DNA of 64,000 nucleotides from Gimesia chilikensis (GTDB lineage Bacteria; Planctomycetota; Planctomycetia; Planctomycetales; Planctomycetaceae), in assembly GCF_007744075.1 (NCBI RefSeq), contig NZ_CP036266.1, positions 496,001-560,000 on the forward strand, given 5' to 3'. Under the pieces are notes generated by a model. It was given only the letters and a program-made list of their open reading frames with translations. It was not told the origin of the DNA and ran no database searches. The translations under genes were made by a program, and so were the position numbers. The first letter of the stretch is position 1, and every line of letters starts with the position of its first letter. Positions 61,517-64,000 of the stretch are shown here, in pieces.

Positions 61517-62758
61517 TCAGGAAGCTTCTTCCGAATCTGGGTGTAACTCCTGAACCTGGCTGGTGATGCTCCCGTCAGAAACTTTCGTGGTGATCGTGTC
61601 TCCCGGTTGCAGTTGATCGACTGATTTGACGATTTCCGGCGTCGACGCTTTCGATTCTGCTCCGCGACGTGTGATACTATATCCGCGGCTTAGAACTTTC
61701 AGGGGACTGAGTGCTTCCAGTGATGAGGCCAGATGTCGGGTCTCGGACTGCAGTCGGCTGACCAGTTCGCGGGTACTGCGTTTCAGACGCCGGTCCAGTT
61801 CATCCAGCTGGGAAGCCCGATTGTGAATCAGGTCCATAGGTCGTGTCAGCGCGGGACGCCCCGCGAGGGAATCCAGTTGCAGGCGAATCTGTCGGGCACG
61901 CTGCTTCAGGTTGGTCGCGAGTTGACCTCTCCAGTGAGAGAGCGTCGCCAGGACATCGGTTTGCAGGGGAACAGCCAGCTCGGCGGCTTCACTGGGAGTC
62001 AGGGCGCGGCGGTCAGCTACCAGGTCGGCGATGCTGATGTCAATTTCATGACCGACGGCACTGATAATGGGAATCGGACAGTCGAAGATGGCGCGGGCGA
62101 CCACCTCTTCGTTGAAGGCCCAGAGATCTTCCAGGCTGCCCCCTCCACGTCCGGTAATGATGGTGTCGACCCCTGGAAGTTGAGCAGCGACTTCGATCCC
62201 GGCAGCGATCTGTTCAGCAGCTCCATCTCCCTGCACCGCCACCGGGACGATGACAATGTCAGCGGCCTGCCAGCGGCGGGTGATAACCTGCAGCATATCG
62301 CGAACTGCGGCGCTGGTGGGACTGGTTACCAGTGCAATCTTCCGGGGGAAGCGGGGGATCGGCTGTTTGTGTTCCGGATTGAAGAGGCCCTCAGCGGCCA
62401 GTTTTTCCTGCATCTGTCGAAACGCGAGTTCCAGCGCGCCGACCCCCTGTGGAAGTAACTGTTCGATGTTGAGCTGGTAAGTGCCGCGTGCCTGATAAAG
62501 TTCAATCGGACCAGCGGCTACCACTTCCATGCCGTCCTCAATCTGAAACTTGAGTCGGGACGCAGTTCGTTTCCAGATGACTGCACGCAGCTGAGCGTTG
62601 TCATCTTTGAGGGTCAGATAGATGTGCCCGGAACGGGCCACCGTGCAGTTGGAAATTTCACCAATCACCCAGGTGTACGGGAAGTTGGCTTCAATCAGAT
62701 TTTTAATCTGTCGAGTGGTTTCGGTCACCGACAGAATTTCAGGTTCCAGAAGAGACAT
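61517..62758 (-). CDS. xseA: exodeoxyribonuclease VII large subunit
   Basis: 413 residues, ATG start. An N-terminal OB-fold (FPYTWVIGEISNCTVARSGHIYLTLKDD) precedes the catalytic region with FPRKIALVTSPTSAAVRDML, TIITGRGGGSLEDLWAFNEE and SAVGHEIDISIADLVADRRALTPS, all standard for XseA. It degrades single-stranded DNA from both ends in repair. It lies 34 bases behind the TIM-barrel gene. Confidence 0.95.
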   Translation of the reverse strand: MSLLEPEILSVTETTRQIKNLIEANFPYTWVIGEISNCTVARSGHIYLTLKDDNAQLRAVIWKRTASRLKFQIEDGMEVVAAGPIELYQARGTYQLNIEQLLPQGVGALELAFRQMQEKLAAEGLFNPEHKQPIPRFPRKIALVTSPTSAAVRDMLQVITRRWQAADIVIVPVAVQGDGAAEQIAAGIEVAAQLPGVDTIITGRGGGSLEDLWAFNEEVVARAIFDCPIPIISAVGHEIDISIADLVADRRALTPSEAAELAVPLQTDVLATLSHWRGQLATNLKQRARQIRLQLDSLAGRPALTRPMDLIHNRASQLDELDRRLKRSTRELVSRLQSETRHLASSLEALSPLKVLSRGYSITRRGAESKASTPEIVKSVDQLQPGDTITTKVSDGSITSQVQELHPDSEEAS

Positions 62759-62792
62759 ACAAATGCTTTATCGGGTTAAAATTCAATGGCGA

Positions 62793-63575
62793 TCAGGGAA
62801 GGATTGTCGTGAGGTAATCGATTCCCCGCCGACAGTCCTCTATCCGCTGGTCGCCCTGCGTGCGATCCACGGCGAGCCAGCCCTGATAAGCGGTTTCCCA
62901 GACCAGAGGCAGGAACTGGTCCCACATGACCATACCCCTGCCCAGAGGAACTTCCTGGCCGTCGGTATCCATTTCACGAACGGCATCACGCAGACGGTAG
63001 GCGCGAATCCAGGGATGTAGTTCACGGATTGTTTTTTCCGGATTATGGTTATTGAGGACCATGTCGGCTGGGTCGAGTTCGATACCCAGGAAGCCGGCGT
63101 TGACCCGGGAGACCAGATCACGCATGACGGCAGGGGAATTCTTTCCACAAGCGATACAGAGTTCGGTACCAATATGATTCGAAAAGCGCACAAGATCGTT
63201 GAGTACTTCACAGATAAGAGTAAAGTTCCCTCCGTCATCTGTCTGAATGAGCCCCGGATGAATAATCAGGGAAGGTGCCTGCAACCGCCAGGCGAATTCC
63301 AGGGCTGCGCGGATTTGTGACACTCTCTGGTCCAGGAATTCCGGGTCGACCAGGGCGCCCCGGGCAGGCATCCTGAATGAAGCGAGGCTGAGATTGAACT
63401 CTTCCAGCAGTTTACGAAACTGACGGTCTCCAGAAGCCCCGAAAGAGGATGGAGTGACTTCCTGTTGTACATCAAGTTGAATCCCGCGGGCTCCGATGCG
63501 GGCAGCTGTCTTGATAGCATTCCTGATCGGCATGCCGAAGCAGCGGGTGGCAACGGCGAGTTTCAGACGAGACAT
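62793..63575 (-). CDS. sugar phosphate isomerase/epimerase-type TIM barrel
   Basis: 260 residues, ATG start. KLAVATRCFGMPIRNAIKTAARIGARGIQLDVQ at the front and NAGFLGIELDPADMVLNNHNPEKTI with the WLAVDRTQ end fit the xylose-isomerase-like AP endonuclease-2 family, widely expanded in planctomycetes. Metal-binding Glu/Asp/His residues are likely at E, D and H in ELDPADMV and nearby. The substrate is unknown. It is the first gene of the xseA-xseB-coaX run. Confidence 0.85.
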   Translation of the reverse strand: MSRLKLAVATRCFGMPIRNAIKTAARIGARGIQLDVQQEVTPSSFGASGDRQFRKLLEEFNLSLASFRMPARGALVDPEFLDQRVSQIRAALEFAWRLQAPSLIIHPGLIQTDDGGNFTLICEVLNDLVRFSNHIGTELCIACGKNSPAVMRDLVSRVNAGFLGIELDPADMVLNNHNPEKTIRELHPWIRAYRLRDAVREMDTDGQEVPLGRGMVMWDQFLPLVWETAYQGWLAVDRTQGDQRIEDCRRGIDYLTTILP

Positions 63576-63802
63576 GTTCTACCTTAAACAAAACGCGAAA
63601 CGGGTATTTTAACTGAGTCGGATAAACGCAGCAATTCGTGCGACAGGCAAAGTTTATCTAACCGGATGTGAAAAGAGAATGATCTCCCGGCGTTCAGGGA
63701 ACCGGATTGAAAAAACAGGATTCCCAGCCGGGTTCCCCATAGAGAATCCCTCAAAAAATGGTCGATTATGAGAGAGAGCCTCGAATTCACCCGGGAATTT
63801 CC

Positions 63803-64000
63803 ATGATACTGTCATCGCTTCTCACCTGCTACCTTGCGTTGCTGACCGGTTTACCCGTAGAGGGTAATCTCGTGGAAGATACGCTCCCCATTCTGTCATA
63901 CTCATTTGAGACGGACCAGGACCGGGATTTCGATGACATGCCGGATGACTGGTCGCGGCGAAAAGGGCCGGGATATCCCCAGTATGTGCAAGTCAGCATC
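63803..64000 (+). CDS. secreted hypothetical protein, 3' end outside the window
   Basis: 66 codons from an ATG to the last base, still open. A short hydrophobic front (ILSSLLTCYLALLTG) looks like a signal peptide, followed by a polar acidic stretch (ETDQDRDFDDMPDDW) and a basic piece. The protein is probably larger. Similar sequences precede TPR-type proteins in planctomycetes, but that is recollection only. It diverges from the TIM-barrel gene. Confidence 0.6.
   Translation, partial: MILSSLLTCYLALLTGLPVEGNLVEDTLPILSYSFETDQDRDFDDMPDDWSRRKGPGYPQYVQVSI

Noticed and set aside
1-64000. tRNA, rRNA, CRISPR array, transposase or integrase
   Set aside because: None was seen. The repeats present are dispersed and not regularly spaced, so they do not form a CRISPR array.

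Overview
The window looks like a chromosome segment of a planctomycete, most like the Gimesia/Planctomycetaceae group. I judge this from family style and recognition, not from a database search. The clues are secreted and lipoprotein genes of planctomycete type, a sulfatase, a TatC with an enlarged first periplasmic loop, a PPK2, a beta-lactamase/NamZ fusion, TPR-rich proteins, zinc-ribbon membrane proteins and short mostly monocistronic units on both strands. No rRNA, tRNA, CRISPR array, integrase or transposase gene was seen.

Region 1 (about 1-11,000) is an accessory island. It holds a 5'-truncated DUF4303-like gene, two Imm22-like genes, a DUF1963 (YwqG-like) gene, several small unrecognised genes, a secreted protein and a 914-residue secreted WD40/leucine-rich-repeat protein. 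These are mostly families seen as immunity or orphan immunity genes around polymorphic toxins, but no toxin is visible here. Two dispersed repeats lie between the genes. R1 is 55 bp, with two direct copies. R2 is about 224 bp, with three full and two partial copies, and ends in a short hairpin whose stem is kept by paired base changes. Three R2 hairpins lie 74-108 nt behind the stop codon of a gene, giving a gene-plus-repeat, cassette-like layout.

Region 2 (about 11,400-24,300) is core genome: a HerA/FtsK-type ATPase, a hotdog thioesterase, a PfkB-family sugar kinase, a lipoprotein cyclophilin, homoserine dehydrogenase (hom), an HNH nuclease, phosphoglycerate dehydrogenase (serA), a membrane-tethered TAXI-type solute-binding protein with a membrane protein after it, trmB and a CinA-type amidohydrolase.

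Region 3 (24,300-39,000) carries a TPR/HEAT lipoprotein, NAD synthetase (nadE), a beta-lactamase/NamZ fusion probably acting on peptidoglycan fragments, PPK2, a secreted protein of unknown role, a membrane-anchored dual-specificity phosphatase, tatC, a zinc-ribbon multi-pass membrane protein and a TPR protein.

Region 4 (39,000-54,700) has groES-groEL (no CIRCE seen), argG, a metallophosphatase, an aldehyde dehydrogenase, rlmN, a TPR-like secreted protein, a DegT-type aminotransferase, a 7Fe ferredoxin with a clear promoter, a DapA-family aldolase, and a sulfatase overlapping an S4 RNA-binding gene by one base.

Region 5 (54,500-64,000) holds a 46-residue membrane peptide, a GT39-like/TPR membrane protein, a GH15-like six-hairpin protein, and a minus-strand run that reads as one operon: TIM-barrel isomerase, xseA, xseB, coaX and an MnmE-like GTPase without the usual C-terminal Cys motif. 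A secreted protein gene runs off the right edge.
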